Below, in pieces: positions 29,475 through 38,710 of a stretch of 64,000 nucleotides of DNA. The stretch is from contig CAWDUC010000020.1 of assembly GCA_963805405.1 (NCBI GenBank), positions 1,116,001-1,180,000 on the forward strand, written 5' to 3'. The notes beneath the pieces were generated by a model. It searched no databases, was not told the DNA's origin, and saw only the letters and a program-made list of their open reading frames with translations. The translations under genes and the position numbers were made by a program. The DNA comes from JAEUMG01 sp963805405 (lineage in GTDB: Bacteria > Pseudomonadota > Alphaproteobacteria > Rhizobiales > Aestuariivirgaceae). How positions within the stretch are numbered: position 1 is the first letter of the stretch; each line of letters begins with the position of its first letter.

Positions 29475-29574
29475 AACGAAATTCTAGCCAATAACCTGCA
29501 ACACTTCCATTAAAGGTTGGCCTAAGCGACGGAACTCCTTGGCGTTCTAGATTTAGCTCCGCCATATTGGCTGC

Positions 29575-31104
29575 ATGCGCGGGGAAGCATTAGAGGCGAC
29601 TCAGCCGGGTAACGCCAGTTTTGCAACGTGGGCCGGGTTCGGCGCGCTTTGCCTCGGCATGTTCATGGCGATCCTGGATGTCCAGGTCGTCGTGACATCG
29701 CTTTCTGTGATTCAAGCCGCGCTCGACATCGGCGCCGAGCGTATGAGTTGGGTCCAGACATCCTATCTCATAGCTGAGATCATAGCTATCCCATTGACGG
29801 CGCTCCTCACGCGCGTCTTCTCCATGCGCCTTCTTTTTGCAGGCGCGACGATCCTCTTCACGCTTGCGTCCATAGCTTGCGCGCTGAGTTTCGATTTCAC
29901 GTCAATGATTGTCGCGCGCACTGTCCAAGGATTTGCGGGGGGGATTCTCATTCCTCTCGTTTTTGCCGCGGTGTTTCTGCTGTTCCCCAAGTCACAGGAA
30001 GCTGTCGCTACCACGACCGGTGGCATGCTCGCCGTTCTCGCGCCAACCCTTGGTCCTTTGGCCGGCGGCTGGATCACCGAGAATCTATCTTGGCACTGGC
30101 TGTTTCTCATCAACGTCATTCCGGGGATCGCCGCCTTGATTGTGGGCCTGTTGTGCCTGCCACGCGCCAAGACGGCACTGAGCGAACTTCGAAATCTGGA
30201 TTGGGTTTCGCTGATCGCCCTAGCGGGCGGGCTTGCGGCCTTCCAGATTGGACTTAAGAACGCGCCTAAGGATGGTTGGGAATTGATCTACGTTCTGCCT
30301 TGCCTTGCTTTGTTCGTGATCCTGGGCGCCCTCTTCCTTGTCCGTGGCCTTAGGCGGGACCATCCAATCGTTGAGCTGCGGCTTTTTTCTGACCGGACCT
30401 TCTTGACCGGCTGCATCATGAGCTTTGTGCTCGGCGCGGGACTCTTCGGATCTGTTTATCTCCTGCCGGTGTTTCTGGCCTTTGTCCGCGGCCACGGACC
30501 CTTGGCGATTGGCATCATAATGCTGGTTACAGGCGCTACGCAGATGATCAGTGCTCCTTTGGCTGTACAACTCGAAAAGCGAACGGACGAACGCTGGCTG
30601 GCCGGCGTTGCATTCATAATCTTTGCCGTCGGGCTTTGGATGTCCTCGAGTTCGACGATCGAGACCGACTATGATGAAATGTTCTGGCCGCAGGTCGTGC
30701 GTGGCGTGGGCGTGACCCTCTGTCTGCTCGCGCCAACGCGCCTCGCACTCGGTCACCTTCCGACTTCGCGTGTGAATGACGGTTCGTCTCTCTTCAATCT
30801 GATGCGCAATCTAGGCGGAGCAATCGGCATTGCGCTGATCGACACCGTGCTGTTCACACGCACGCCCGACTACGCGGATTCTCTTCTGGAACGATTGAAA
30901 GCCGGCGACCCAGAAGCGGCGCGCATTACGGGCATCTCTATCGAGGACAGCAATTTCGAAGATCCCGTGGGCCTGATGACGATCATGGGCGATATCGAGG
31001 CAGCGGCGCTCACACTTGCCGCCAATGATGCCTGGAAGTTGCTCGCAATCATCACTTTTGCTGCGGTTGCCGCTCTTCTTCTATCACCGCGAAAATCTCC
31101 TTGA
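29575..31104 (+). CDS. DHA2-type MFS drug transporter (EmrB-like)
   Basis: A 509-residue, roughly 14-helix proton antiporter. Motif D2-like MAILDVQVVVTSLSVIQAALD, the motif C-like run GGMLAVLAPTLGPLAGGWITENLSWHWLFLINV and the NDGSSLFNLMRNLGGAIGIALIDTV segment are typical of EmrB/QacA proteins. No EmrA-like membrane fusion protein or TetR regulator is adjacent, so the substrate is unknown. It is divergent from the small secreted gene and upstream of the nrdJ regulatory region. Confidence 0.9.
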   Translation: MRGEALEATQPGNASFATWAGFGALCLGMFMAILDVQVVVTSLSVIQAALDIGAERMSWVQTSYLIAEIIAIPLTALLTRVFSMRLLFAGATILFTLASIACALSFDFTSMIVARTVQGFAGGILIPLVFAAVFLLFPKSQEAVATTTGGMLAVLAPTLGPLAGGWITENLSWHWLFLINVIPGIAALIVGLLCLPRAKTALSELRNLDWVSLIALAGGLAAFQIGLKNAPKDGWELIYVLPCLALFVILGALFLVRGLRRDHPIVELRLFSDRTFLTGCIMSFVLGAGLFGSVYLLPVFLAFVRGHGPLAIGIIMLVTGATQMISAPLAVQLEKRTDERWLAGVAFIIFAVGLWMSSSSTIETDYDEMFWPQVVRGVGVTLCLLAPTRLALGHLPTSRVNDGSSLFNLMRNLGGAIGIALIDTVLFTRTPDYADSLLERLKAGDPEAARITGISIEDSNFEDPVGLMTIMGDIEAAALTLAANDAWKLLAIITFAAVAALLLSPRKSP

Positions 31105-31453
31105 GCAATGCCCAAGAATTGGCCGACACTTGCTCAGGCTGTTGGTTGATTATTTAGTCGCAGCCGCCACTTTGACACAAGATATTGTGGTAAGGGTTTA
31201 TTAACACACTAGGTGTTGACTGGGTTTGCTCGCTGGGTGTAGGTTGAGTTTCAGGGCTGGGATCTAGAACAAGCAGGCAGAGTCCCTGCTGTTTGTGAGT
31301 GAATTTCAGAACGATTGGTCGAGCGTTAACCGGGGATTTGGATCTTTCGGACGCAAATTTGCGTCCTGATCTGAACCTTGGCGAGAAGACTTTTGTCGCG
31401 TGCATCGGGGTGAACCGCGCAATTGGTGCGGGATAATTAGGGAACAAAGAAAA
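31105..31453 (+). promoter_or_regulatory. nrdJ regulatory leader
   Basis: A 349-bp gene-free stretch upstream of nrdJ. It holds two NrdR-like boxes (31175-31190 and 31206-31221), candidate -35 elements TTGACA (31172-31177) and TTGACT (31216-31221) overlapping them, a short stem near 31277-31293 and a perfect 18-bp palindrome at 31349-31366. I see no cobalamin riboswitch core. Confidence 0.6.
31175..31221 (+). promoter_or_regulatory. Paired NrdR boxes
   Basis: Box 1 (31175-31190) matches the NrdR consensus acaCwAtATaTwGtgt at 14 of 16 positions. Box 2 (31206-31221) keeps the conserved CwA and TwG ends. The two are offset by 31 bp (15-bp gap), the three-turn spacing typical of NrdR regulation of ribonucleotide reductases. 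Confidence 0.75.
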
Positions 31454-34400
31454 ATGCGCATTGAACGTCGGTACACCAAAGAAGGTCAGGACCCGTATCA
31501 CGCGATCGAGTTTCGTCATGGCGTAAGCGAAATCCGAAATCCAGACGGATCGGTAGTCTTTCGGCTGGAGGACATTGAAGTTCCCGCAAGCTGGAGCCAG
31601 GTGGCCTGCGATATTCTTGCGCAGAAATATTTCCGCAAAGCGGGCGTTCCCACCATCCTCAAGCGAGTAGAAGAAGAAACCGTTCCGTCTTGGCTGTGGC
31701 GCTCCGTTGCGGATGAGGTAGGCCAGGCGACACTGACTGAGGCACAGCGCTTCACCGGGGAGAAGAATTCGAAGCAGGTTTTCAACCGCTTGGCGGGGAC
31801 ATGGACGTACTGGGGTTGGAAGGGCGGGTATTTCGATACGGAAGCGGACGCGCGCGCCTTCTATGACGAGCTGTGTTTCATGCTGGCGACGCAGAAATGC
31901 GCGCCCAACTCGCCGCAATGGTTCAACACCGGCCTGCATTGGGCTTATGGCATCGATGGACCCGGCCAGGGTCACTACTACGTGGATTTCGAGTCCGGAA
32001 AGCTCGTCAAGTCAAAATCGGCTTATGAGCATCCGCAGCCTCATGCCTGTTTCATCCAGTCGATCGAGGATGATCTGGTCAATGACGGCGGCATTATGGA
32101 CCTTTGGGTTCGTGAGGCTCGCCTCTTCAAATATGGCTCCGGCACCGGGACCAATTTTTCGCGTCTGCGCGGTGAAAATGAGAAACTTTCAGGCGGCGGC
32201 AAATCCTCCGGCCTCATGAGTTTTCTCAAAATCGGAGATCGGGCGGCCGGCGCCATCAAGTCGGGTGGCACCACGCGGCGCGCGGCAAAGATGGTCGTCG
32301 TCGATATCGATCACCCCGATATCGAAGACTACATCGAATGGAAGGTGAAGGAGGAGCAGAAGGTGGCGGCCCTCGTGACCGGCTCCAAGGTGGTCCGTCG
32401 GCATTTGACATCCATCATGAAGGCCTGCGTCAATTGCGAAGGGCCAAATGGTGACTGCTTCGAGATCGACAGGAACCCGGCACTCAAGCGCGCGGTCAAG
32501 GATGCGCGCCGCAATATGGTGCCGGACAACTACATCAAGCGTGTCATCCAATTCGCGCGTCAGGGCTATACCGAGATGGTATTCGATGCCTATGACACCG
32601 ATTGGGATGGCGAGGCCTATCGCACCGTTTCCGGCCAGAATTCCAACAACTCCGTGCGTGTCAACGACGATTTCCTCAAATCCGTCGAGTTGAATGGCGA
32701 CTGGACCCTAACGGCGAGACTGTCGAAGAAATCGATCAAGACACTCAAGGCGCGCGCCCTGTGGGAGAAGATCGGTTACGCCGCATGGGCGTCCGCCGAC
32801 CCCGGCATCCAGTTCCATACGACAATCAATGATTGGCACACCTGCCCTGCTTCGGGCGAGATCCGCGCCTCCAATCCGTGCTCGGAATACATGTTCCTCG
32901 ATGATACGGCGTGCAACCTTGCTTCGTTGAACCTGCTGCAGTTCCGCGACGCGTCGACCGGCCGGTTCGATGTTGAGGCCTTCGAACACGCCGTCCGTGT
33001 TTGGACCATCGTGCTTGAGATTTCGGTCCTGATGGCACAATTCCCGTCCAAGGAGATCGCGAAGCTTTCTTATGAGTTCCGTACGCTCGGCTTGGGCTTC
33101 GCAAATATCGGTGGATTGCTGATGACGGGCGGTATTCCTTATGACAGCCATGAGGGGCGCGCTATTTGCGGCGCCATTTCGGCGATCATGACCGGGATCA
33201 GCTATGCAACCTCCGCCGAAATGGCCGAGGCACTCGGTTCATTCCCGGGCTTTGCGAAGAACCGCGAACACATGCTGCGCGTTGTCCGCAATCACCGCAG
33301 GGCGGCCTATGGCGCAGCGGTGGGCTACGAGGATATTAGGACCGCGCCCGTGCCGCTCGATGATGCCGGCTGTCCCGATGCCGCACTGATCATCCATGCG
33401 CGGCAGGCCTGGGATAAGGCACTCTCACTCGGCGAGAAGCATGGCTATCGCAACGCGCAATCGACCGTCATCGCGCCGACGGGCACGATCGGACTGGTCA
33501 TGGACTGCGATACGACTGGCATCGAGCCTGATTTTGCGCTGGTCAAATTCAAGAAGCTCGCCGGTGGCGGTTACTTCAAGATCATCAACCAAGCAGTCCC
33601 GGAGGCATTGCGGACGCTCGGTTATGAGCCGACGCAAATAGAAGCGATCATCGCCTATGCCGTAGGTAACGGTACGCTTGTCGACTCTCCTACCCTGAAT
33701 CACGCTCAATTGCGCGCCAAAGGCTTCGGGGACGATCAGATCACCAAGATCGAGCAATCACTTGCTTCAGCCTTCGACATCAAATTTGTGTTCAACAAAT
33801 GGAACCTGGGCGAGAGCTTTTGCAGGGATGCCCTCAAACTGAGCGACGTCGAACTCGCGGATGTCGGCTTCGACATGTTGACAGCCCTTGGCTTCACCAA
33901 GGCCGATGTCGAGCGCGCGAACATTCATGTTTGCGGAGCCATGACGCTGGAGGGGGCGCCGGGACTGCGCACTGAGCATCTGCCCGTCTTTGACTGCGCC
34001 AATGCGTGCGGCAGACTAGGCAAACGCTTCCTGTCGGTCGAGAGCCATATCCGCATGATGGCGGCGAGCCAGCCGTTCATCTCGGGTGCAATCTCGAAGA
34101 CCATCAACATGCCAAATGAAGCGACCGTCGAAGATTGCACGGCGGCCTACATGCTCTCTTGGAAGCTCGCCTTGAAGGCAAACGCCCTTTATCGCGATGG
34201 CTCGAAGCTCTCTCAGCCGCTGTCAGCACAGCTCTTATCCGAGGACGACTCGGAGGACTTCGATGGCGTGGACAGCCTTGTCGCGCGGCCGCAGGTGCAG
34301 CGTGTCGAGAAAATCGTCGAAAAGATCGTTGAGGTCATTGTCCGCGATCGTGAACGGGAGAGATTGCCGGAACGCCGCAAAGGCTACATCCAAAAGGCGA

Positions 34401-35134
34401 TCGTCGGGGGGCACAAGGTCTACCTTCATACCGGGGAGTACGAGGACGGCCGGCTCGGCGAAATCTTCATCGACATGCACAAAGAAGGCGCCGCGCTGCG
34501 TGCGATGATGAACAATTTCGCCATCGCGGTCTCCGTCGGTCTTCAATATGGGGTGCCACTCGAAGAGTTCGTGGAAGCCTTTACCTTCACCCGTTTCGAA
34601 CCGGCCGGAATGGTTCAGGGCAACGATTCGATCAAGAATGCCACGTCCATTCTCGATTACGTCTTCCGTGAGCTCGCTGTCTCCTATCTCAGCCGCAACG
34701 ACCTCGCTCATGTCGAGCCGTCCGATATCGGGTTCGATGCGCTCGGCAAGGGTATTGGTGATGGGGAAGCGCCAAAGGCCTCTGCTCCGGTGCCGGCTTC
34801 GCGACTAATGTCGACGGGCTTTGTCCGCAGCCAGAAACTGACAAATGTCGTCGTCATGCCAGGAACAGCCGCTCCAACATCGCCTGCACATGCGCTGCAG
34901 ATGCGGGCAGCGGAAAGCTACGGCACCTCGGCATTGGCAATCAGTGATACGCTTGTCCACGAACGCCGCGAGGAACACAGCCGCGGGCACTCGCATGCAC
35001 TCGATCGCCGAGCGGAAGCTCGCATGAAGGGTTATGAAGGCGAAAGCTGCTCCGAATGCGGCAACTTCACGATGGTGAGGAACGGAACTTGCCTCAAATG
35101 CGACACGTGCGGGTCGACGAGTGGCTGTTCATAG
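31454..35134 (+). CDS. nrdJ: B12-dependent (class II) ribonucleotide reductase
   Basis: Adenosylcobalamin-dependent reduction of ribonucleotides to deoxyribonucleotides, oxygen-independent. From ATG 31454 (MRIERRYTKEGQDPYH) it is 1226 residues; an upstream in-frame ATG at 31400 adds a non-family N-terminus. Visible elements are the active-site segment SNPCSEYMFLDDTACNLASLN, the radical/substrate region CDTTGIEPDFALVKFKKL and a C-terminal Cys-rich redox/zinc tail (CSECGNFTMVRNGTCLKCDTCG). It is the only RNR in view and is probably controlled by NrdR. A strong terminator follows. Confidence 0.96.
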   Translation: MRIERRYTKEGQDPYHAIEFRHGVSEIRNPDGSVVFRLEDIEVPASWSQVACDILAQKYFRKAGVPTILKRVEEETVPSWLWRSVADEVGQATLTEAQRFTGEKNSKQVFNRLAGTWTYWGWKGGYFDTEADARAFYDELCFMLATQKCAPNSPQWFNTGLHWAYGIDGPGQGHYYVDFESGKLVKSKSAYEHPQPHACFIQSIEDDLVNDGGIMDLWVREARLFKYGSGTGTNFSRLRGENEKLSGGGKSSGLMSFLKIGDRAAGAIKSGGTTRRAAKMVVVDIDHPDIEDYIEWKVKEEQKVAALVTGSKVVRRHLTSIMKACVNCEGPNGDCFEIDRNPALKRAVKDARRNMVPDNYIKRVIQFARQGYTEMVFDAYDTDWDGEAYRTVSGQNSNNSVRVNDDFLKSVELNGDWTLTARLSKKSIKTLKARALWEKIGYAAWASADPGIQFHTTINDWHTCPASGEIRASNPCSEYMFLDDTACNLASLNLLQFRDASTGRFDVEAFEHAVRVWTIVLEISVLMAQFPSKEIAKLSYEFRTLGLGFANIGGLLMTGGIPYDSHEGRAICGAISAIMTGISYATSAEMAEALGSFPGFAKNREHMLRVVRNHRRAAYGAAVGYEDIRTAPVPLDDAGCPDAALIIHARQAWDKALSLGEKHGYRNAQSTVIAPTGTIGLVMDCDTTGIEPDFALVKFKKLAGGGYFKIINQAVPEALRTLGYEPTQIEAIIAYAVGNGTLVDSPTLNHAQLRAKGFGDDQITKIEQSLASAFDIKFVFNKWNLGESFCRDALKLSDVELADVGFDMLTALGFTKADVERANIHVCGAMTLEGAPGLRTEHLPVFDCANACGRLGKRFLSVESHIRMMAASQPFISGAISKTINMPNEATVEDCTAAYMLSWKLALKANALYRDGSKLSQPLSAQLLSEDDSEDFDGVDSLVARPQVQRVEKIVEKIVEVIVRDRERERLPERRKGYIQKAIVGGHKVYLHTGEYEDGRLGEIFIDMHKEGAALRAMMNNFAIAVSVGLQYGVPLEEFVEAFTFTRFEPAGMVQGNDSIKNATSILDYVFRELAVSYLSRNDLAHVEPSDIGFDALGKGIGDGEAPKASAPVPASRLMSTGFVRSQKLTNVVVMPGTAAPTSPAHALQMRAAESYGTSALAISDTLVHERREEHSRGHSHALDRRAEARMKGYEGESCSECGNFTMVRNGTCLKCDTCGSTSGCS

Positions 35135-35180
35135 GCAGATCGAGGGATCTCGGAGCAGGTCGATTCCACGCTCTCAACTC

Positions 35181-35211
35181 AAAAAGGCCGGCCGCTGCGC
35201 CGGCCTTTTTT
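35181..35211 (+). terminator. Rho-independent terminator of nrdJ
   Basis: A 7-bp GGCCGGC/GCCGGCC stem with a 6-base loop, flanked by A5 and T6, lies 47 bp after the nrdJ stop. Confidence 0.92.
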
Positions 35212-35582
35212 CGATTTCAGTGGATATGTGTCAGAGCCGCAACGGTCGCGCGTCCGCAAAGTTCGGTTCCGAAATCACGGAAATTTGCCGTATAGTCCGT
35301 AGGCTGATCAACCTCGATTCATCCCGATTCCAATGGGTCTCTGTCGCAATTTCATGATATTTATCAGTGCTCTGACTATCAGCCGCCCATAAACCCGTTT
35401 ACCGGTTCGTTAGCAGGCGTGAGGCAACATACCAGATGTTGACGGCATATTGCCGAATCACACAAACGGGTACACAAGTCATTGCGATGACGGCTAGGCA
35501 AGTTACGTTTAACAACGTCGCCAGTCGGCAAAGTGAGGCTTACCTGCGTTGTGGGGCTCTCAACTAAACCAGGAGACAGAAT
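35212..35582 (+). other. Gene-free stretch upstream of the Lys/Ala-rich peptide
   Basis: A 371-bp interval without a supported ORF or RNA gene. It contains an inverted repeat ACGTT-N4-AACGT (35505-35518) and a TTGACG hexamer near 35439 without a convincing -10. It probably holds the promoter of the following small gene, which has an AGGAG ribosome binding site at 35571-35575. Confidence 0.35.
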
Positions 35583-35660
35583 ATGGCTGCTAAGAAAGCT
35601 GCTAAGAAGTCGACGAAGAAAGCGGCAAAGAAGACCGCCAAGAAGGCGAAGAAGAAGTAA
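35583..35660 (+). CDS. 25-residue Lys/Ala-rich histone H1-like peptide
   Basis: A short frame beginning MAAKKAAKKSTKKAAKK, with 13 lysines and 8 alanines in 25 residues and ending KAKKK. It has an AGGAG site eight bases upstream and its own terminator downstream, so it is a monocistronic gene rather than chance. The KAAKK repeat resembles histone H1/Hc1 tails and the C-terminal tails of some bacterial HU proteins. DNA or RNA binding is inferred from charge alone. Confidence 0.8.
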   Translation: MAAKKAAKKSTKKAAKKTAKKAKKK

Positions 35661-35684
35661 CCTTCTCCGACTTGATGCTTCAGG

Positions 35685-35728
35685 ACTGAACCCCGGCTGG
35701 CTTGTCCACCGGGGTCAGTTCATTTTAG
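35685..35728. terminator. Bidirectional terminator between the H1-like and ceramidase genes
   Basis: A stem CTGA(a)CCCCGG/CCGGGGTCAG (35685-35718) has a 12-base loop and is followed by TTCATTTT. The ceramidase-like gene's stop codon (35717-35715, minus strand) lies within it, so it probably serves both convergent transcripts. Confidence 0.75.
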
Positions 35729-36392
35729 GGACCCCGTTTCCACCAAAGCGCGCGCCCGCTTCGAGATAAAGCCCAAGCACCAGGGCGTTCAGCAAATGCC
35801 AGATAAAGTGAGTTCCGATTGGGACGGCCTGGCAAACGACATGATCCGCACTGCGAAATGCCAACGAAGCGGCAAAGATAATCGCCGCGGCGATCAAATG
35901 AAACCCCGCAGGATGCTCGCGCCGTGTCAACGCCAAAGCCATGGCGAGCGCCGCGATCAGCGCTGGCAGATACCCGATCGACCCGTTCAGGAGACCGGGT
36001 GGCACCACGGCAACCAACCCAAGATTAGCCGCCAACAGCGCTCCGAGGAGTAGCAGTGAGGCTGGCCAGCCGAGACCGAGGAAACGGCGAAGCGCAAAAA
36101 CAAAATATGCGTAGATGAAAATGGTAATCGGGATGACGTCGGCGAGCATCGACCATCGGTTGGCCAACGTATGGAAAAGGAAGCTTCCTACACCGATGAT
36201 CGCGACGAGGCACGAGAGCAGCCAGACCGTCCAGCCGCTTTGCTCGTGCCGCGCGATGACAAATCCGTAAGTAGCCGCTGCAACAAATGCCAGATTGCTG
36301 ATTGCGTTGAGGGGTTCGGCGGCGAATCCCGGAGCGAGACGTTCGCAATAGGCATCGATCGGCGCCGTCCACTCCATTGCGAGGGACCTCAT
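35715..36392 (-). CDS. Ceramidase-like CREST membrane protein
   Basis: A 225-residue, about seven-helix protein with alkaline ceramidase/CREST signatures: YCER near the N-terminus, NAISNLAFVAAATYG, GVGSFLFHTLANRWSMLADVIPI (Ser, His, Asp of the zinc amidase site) and GTHFIWHLLNALVLG (two His). A second ATG at 36377 (MEWTAPIDAYCER) may be the true start. Bacterial members may hydrolyse sphingolipid-like or other amide lipids; the substrate is unknown. It shares a terminator region with the convergent H1-like gene. Confidence 0.88.
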   Translation of the reverse strand: MRSLAMEWTAPIDAYCERLAPGFAAEPLNAISNLAFVAAATYGFVIARHEQSGWTVWLLSCLVAIIGVGSFLFHTLANRWSMLADVIPITIFIYAYFVFALRRFLGLGWPASLLLLGALLAANLGLVAVVPPGLLNGSIGYLPALIAALAMALALTRREHPAGFHLIAAAIIFAASLAFRSADHVVCQAVPIGTHFIWHLLNALVLGLYLEAGARFGGNGVPKMN

Positions 36393-36438
36393 AGAGCGGC
36401 GCGCTTGAGCTTGCTGCTAACGCGCCGCCGGAGGGTGG

Positions 36439-37251
36439 TTACTGGTAAACGTAAACCCGCGAGCCAACATCCACGCGTTCATAGAGATCGATCACGTCCG
36501 TGTTCATCATGCGGATGCAGCCAGAAGAAACTGCTCCGCCGATTGAGGCTGCGTTATTTGTCCCGTGGATGCGGAACAGGGTTCCGCCGATATACATGGC
36601 GCGGGCACCGAGCGGATTTTCAGGGCCGCCTTCCATGAATTCTGGGATGATATGCCCCTTGGCCGCTTCACGCTCGATCATTTGTTGCGGTGGGCGCCAT
36701 GAGGGCCATTCCTTTTTCATGACGATCTTTGCGTTGCCGCTCCATTGCATCCCCTCCTTGCCCACGCCCACGTCGTAGCGAAGCGCTTTGCCGTCCGGCA
36801 GCACATAGTAAAGGGCTCTCTCCGGCGTTCTCACAATGATTGTTCCCGGCGCGTACTTTGCTTCCTTCCAAGGGACAGTGCTGCGGGTCTGGCGGTCGAT
36901 GCCGCCGACCGAGGCCACTGTCGCCCGGCGTTGGTACGAACGCTTCTTCTGGCGCAGGCAGTCGAAGAAATTATAACACCCCGCCCGACTGTAGCGCGAC
37001 CGCGAGTTCGCCTCCGCAATGCGCCGCTGCTGAAGCTGATATTGCTTCTTCCTGGCCTGGACCGTTTGCTTTGTCTGCGGGGCTGGCTTCTGGACCTGTT
37101 TTTTTACCGGCTTCTTCGGCTTTTTTGGTAATGGTTCATCATAAGCCGATGTGAAATTAGCCTTCGCCACGGGAGCCGTCATAATTTCGACCCCTAGGAG
37201 TGTGCCAAGTGTCATCAATACCAATGCGGCGACGGCCAAGCTCTTCTGCAT
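36439..37251 (-). CDS. L,D-transpeptidase (YkuD/ErfK type)
   Basis: Periplasmic enzyme forming 3-3 peptidoglycan cross-links or attaching outer-membrane proteins to peptidoglycan. From ATG 37251 (MQKSLAVAALVLM) it has a signal peptide ending VAKA, a Lys/Pro/Gln-rich linker with KKPKKPVKK, and a YkuD domain with RIHGTN and the catalytic SSGCIRM. A start at 37269 is also possible but adds residues before the hydrophobic core. Its upstream neighbour is a secreted hypothetical gene transcribed away. Confidence 0.93.
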   Translation of the reverse strand: MQKSLAVAALVLMTLGTLLGVEIMTAPVAKANFTSAYDEPLPKKPKKPVKKQVQKPAPQTKQTVQARKKQYQLQQRRIAEANSRSRYSRAGCYNFFDCLRQKKRSYQRRATVASVGGIDRQTRSTVPWKEAKYAPGTIIVRTPERALYYVLPDGKALRYDVGVGKEGMQWSGNAKIVMKKEWPSWRPPQQMIEREAAKGHIIPEFMEGGPENPLGARAMYIGGTLFRIHGTNNAASIGGAVSSGCIRMMNTDVIDLYERVDVGSRVYVYQ

Positions 37252-37455
37252 GATGCCCCTATTTCCCAAACATACCCCGGAATCTCTCGCGGCGGACCAT
37301 AGCCGCCGATTTTCGGCTGGGCAACGGTTTGGGACTACAATATTCCGTCACTTTCGGTGATGGCCCGGTCAGGCTAAAAGCCGGTGTTTCCTAGATTATC
37401 CATTGACGTAATGTCCGCCATCGCTCACATCCGGGCAAACCAAAGAGGATAGCTT

Positions 37456-38668
37456 ATGCGTTTCAGTAAGACGGTCGCGGCCTTCTCATTCCTGGCAGTT
37501 TTTAGTTTAGCGCCCTTGGCCCAGGCCGCGGACGAACCGCCGGTCATCCAGTCAATCTTCCGCACCTGGGAGCAGCAATTCCAGGCCAAGCCGACATTCC
37601 AGAAGCTGGACACCGACAGCGCCGGCAATATTACGATAGACGGCCTGACCGCCAAGATTGCCTCCCAGGATCCGACCCAACCTGGCACGCTCTCCATCGA
37701 TATCGGCAAGATGCAGCTTATGGGCGTCGCCGATCAGGGCAGCGGCGTGTTTGAGATCGCTTCGACCAAATACGACAATCTCGTCGTTACGTTCTCGGCG
37801 CCGGATGGCACGGCGTTTACCGTCAAGATGCCGGAAAGCTCGGTAGAAGGCTGGTACGTGACGACACTTGGCCCGAACCCGACACCCAACGAGATCATGC
37901 GCGCGTCCATGAACGTCGCTCGTCGCATGAGTTCTGGCAAGATTACGGTCGAAGCAGCTGGCCAGACATTTACGGTTGATGGTTATGAATTCGACCTGGG
38001 ATGGCGATCCGGCGACCGGAGCCGGCAAGTTTGATGTCAAGGTGTCCAACATCTCGGTGCCAGCCCAGGCGATTGCGGCGATCGACCCGACCGGCGAGTT
38101 GATGAAGCTCGGCTACAATGATCTTTCGTTCAATACCGGCGGCACGGGTAATTTGACGATTACCGGCGATACGCTCGGCTTCGACGCGGACGTTTACTTC
38201 GAAGGACGTGATGCCGGAACTCTGAGGGCTAATTTCGCGGCCGCCAATGTGCCAATCGCCGTGTACGCCGAATTCGCCAATCCTGGCGCCAAGAAGGAGC
38301 CGGATCTCAACAAGCTGATGCCACAGCTTCTCGGCGTGGTGGTGAGCAAATTGCAGTTCCGCTTTGAAGATGGTTCCTTGACCAAGCGCTTGCTCCCGGT
38401 TCTTGCCAAGCAGCAGAACATGGATGAAGCCGGCTTTGTCGCAAGCGCCGGCGCAATGCTGCAGATCACCCTGGCACAACTCAAGAACCAGGCTTTCACC
38501 GACAGCGTCGTTAGTGCGGTAACGAATTTCCTGAAGGATCCGAAGTCGATCACGGTCTCGATCCAGCCTCCGCAGCCGGTCGCGGTTCAGCAACTGATGT
38601 CCATGAACCCGGCGGATCCCGGCGCGGCGATCACATCGTTGGGCGTCAAGGTGACCGCCAACGATTAG
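37456..38668 (+). pseudogene. Secreted hypothetical protein, one frameshift
   Basis: An AAAGAGG site precedes ATG 37456. The protein starts with a signal peptide (MRFSKTVAAFSFLAVFSLAPLAQA-A) and continues as a beta-rich periplasmic protein of about 400 residues, resembling conserved hypothetical proteins of Hyphomicrobiales, but I do not recognise a named domain. Near 37991-37994 the frame shifts +1. Removing one base joins TVDGYEF to TWDGDPATGAGKFDVKV without disruption. Both halves have similar composition and coherent sequence, so a single-base error is likely. Confidence 0.75.
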
Positions 38669-38684
38669 GGTGTCTTGAAAGAAA

Positions 38685-38708
38685 CCGGCGCGGCAAATCC
38701 CGCGCCGG
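38685..38708. terminator. Hairpin between convergent genes
   Basis: A perfect 9-bp GC-rich stem (CCGGCGCGG/CCGCGCCGG, loop 38694-38699) lies between the secreted hypothetical gene and aspS. There is no T-run on either strand, so termination activity is likely but modest. Confidence 0.6.
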
Positions 38709-38710
38709 CC

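Noticed and set aside
31200..31453. Cobalamin riboswitch upstream of nrdJ
   Set aside because: No B12-box-like core was recognisable; the region is better explained by NrdR boxes.
31154..31975. 273-residue minus-strand frame over the nrdJ start
   Set aside because: It overlaps the NrdR boxes and the N-terminus of nrdJ and has no recognisable sequence.
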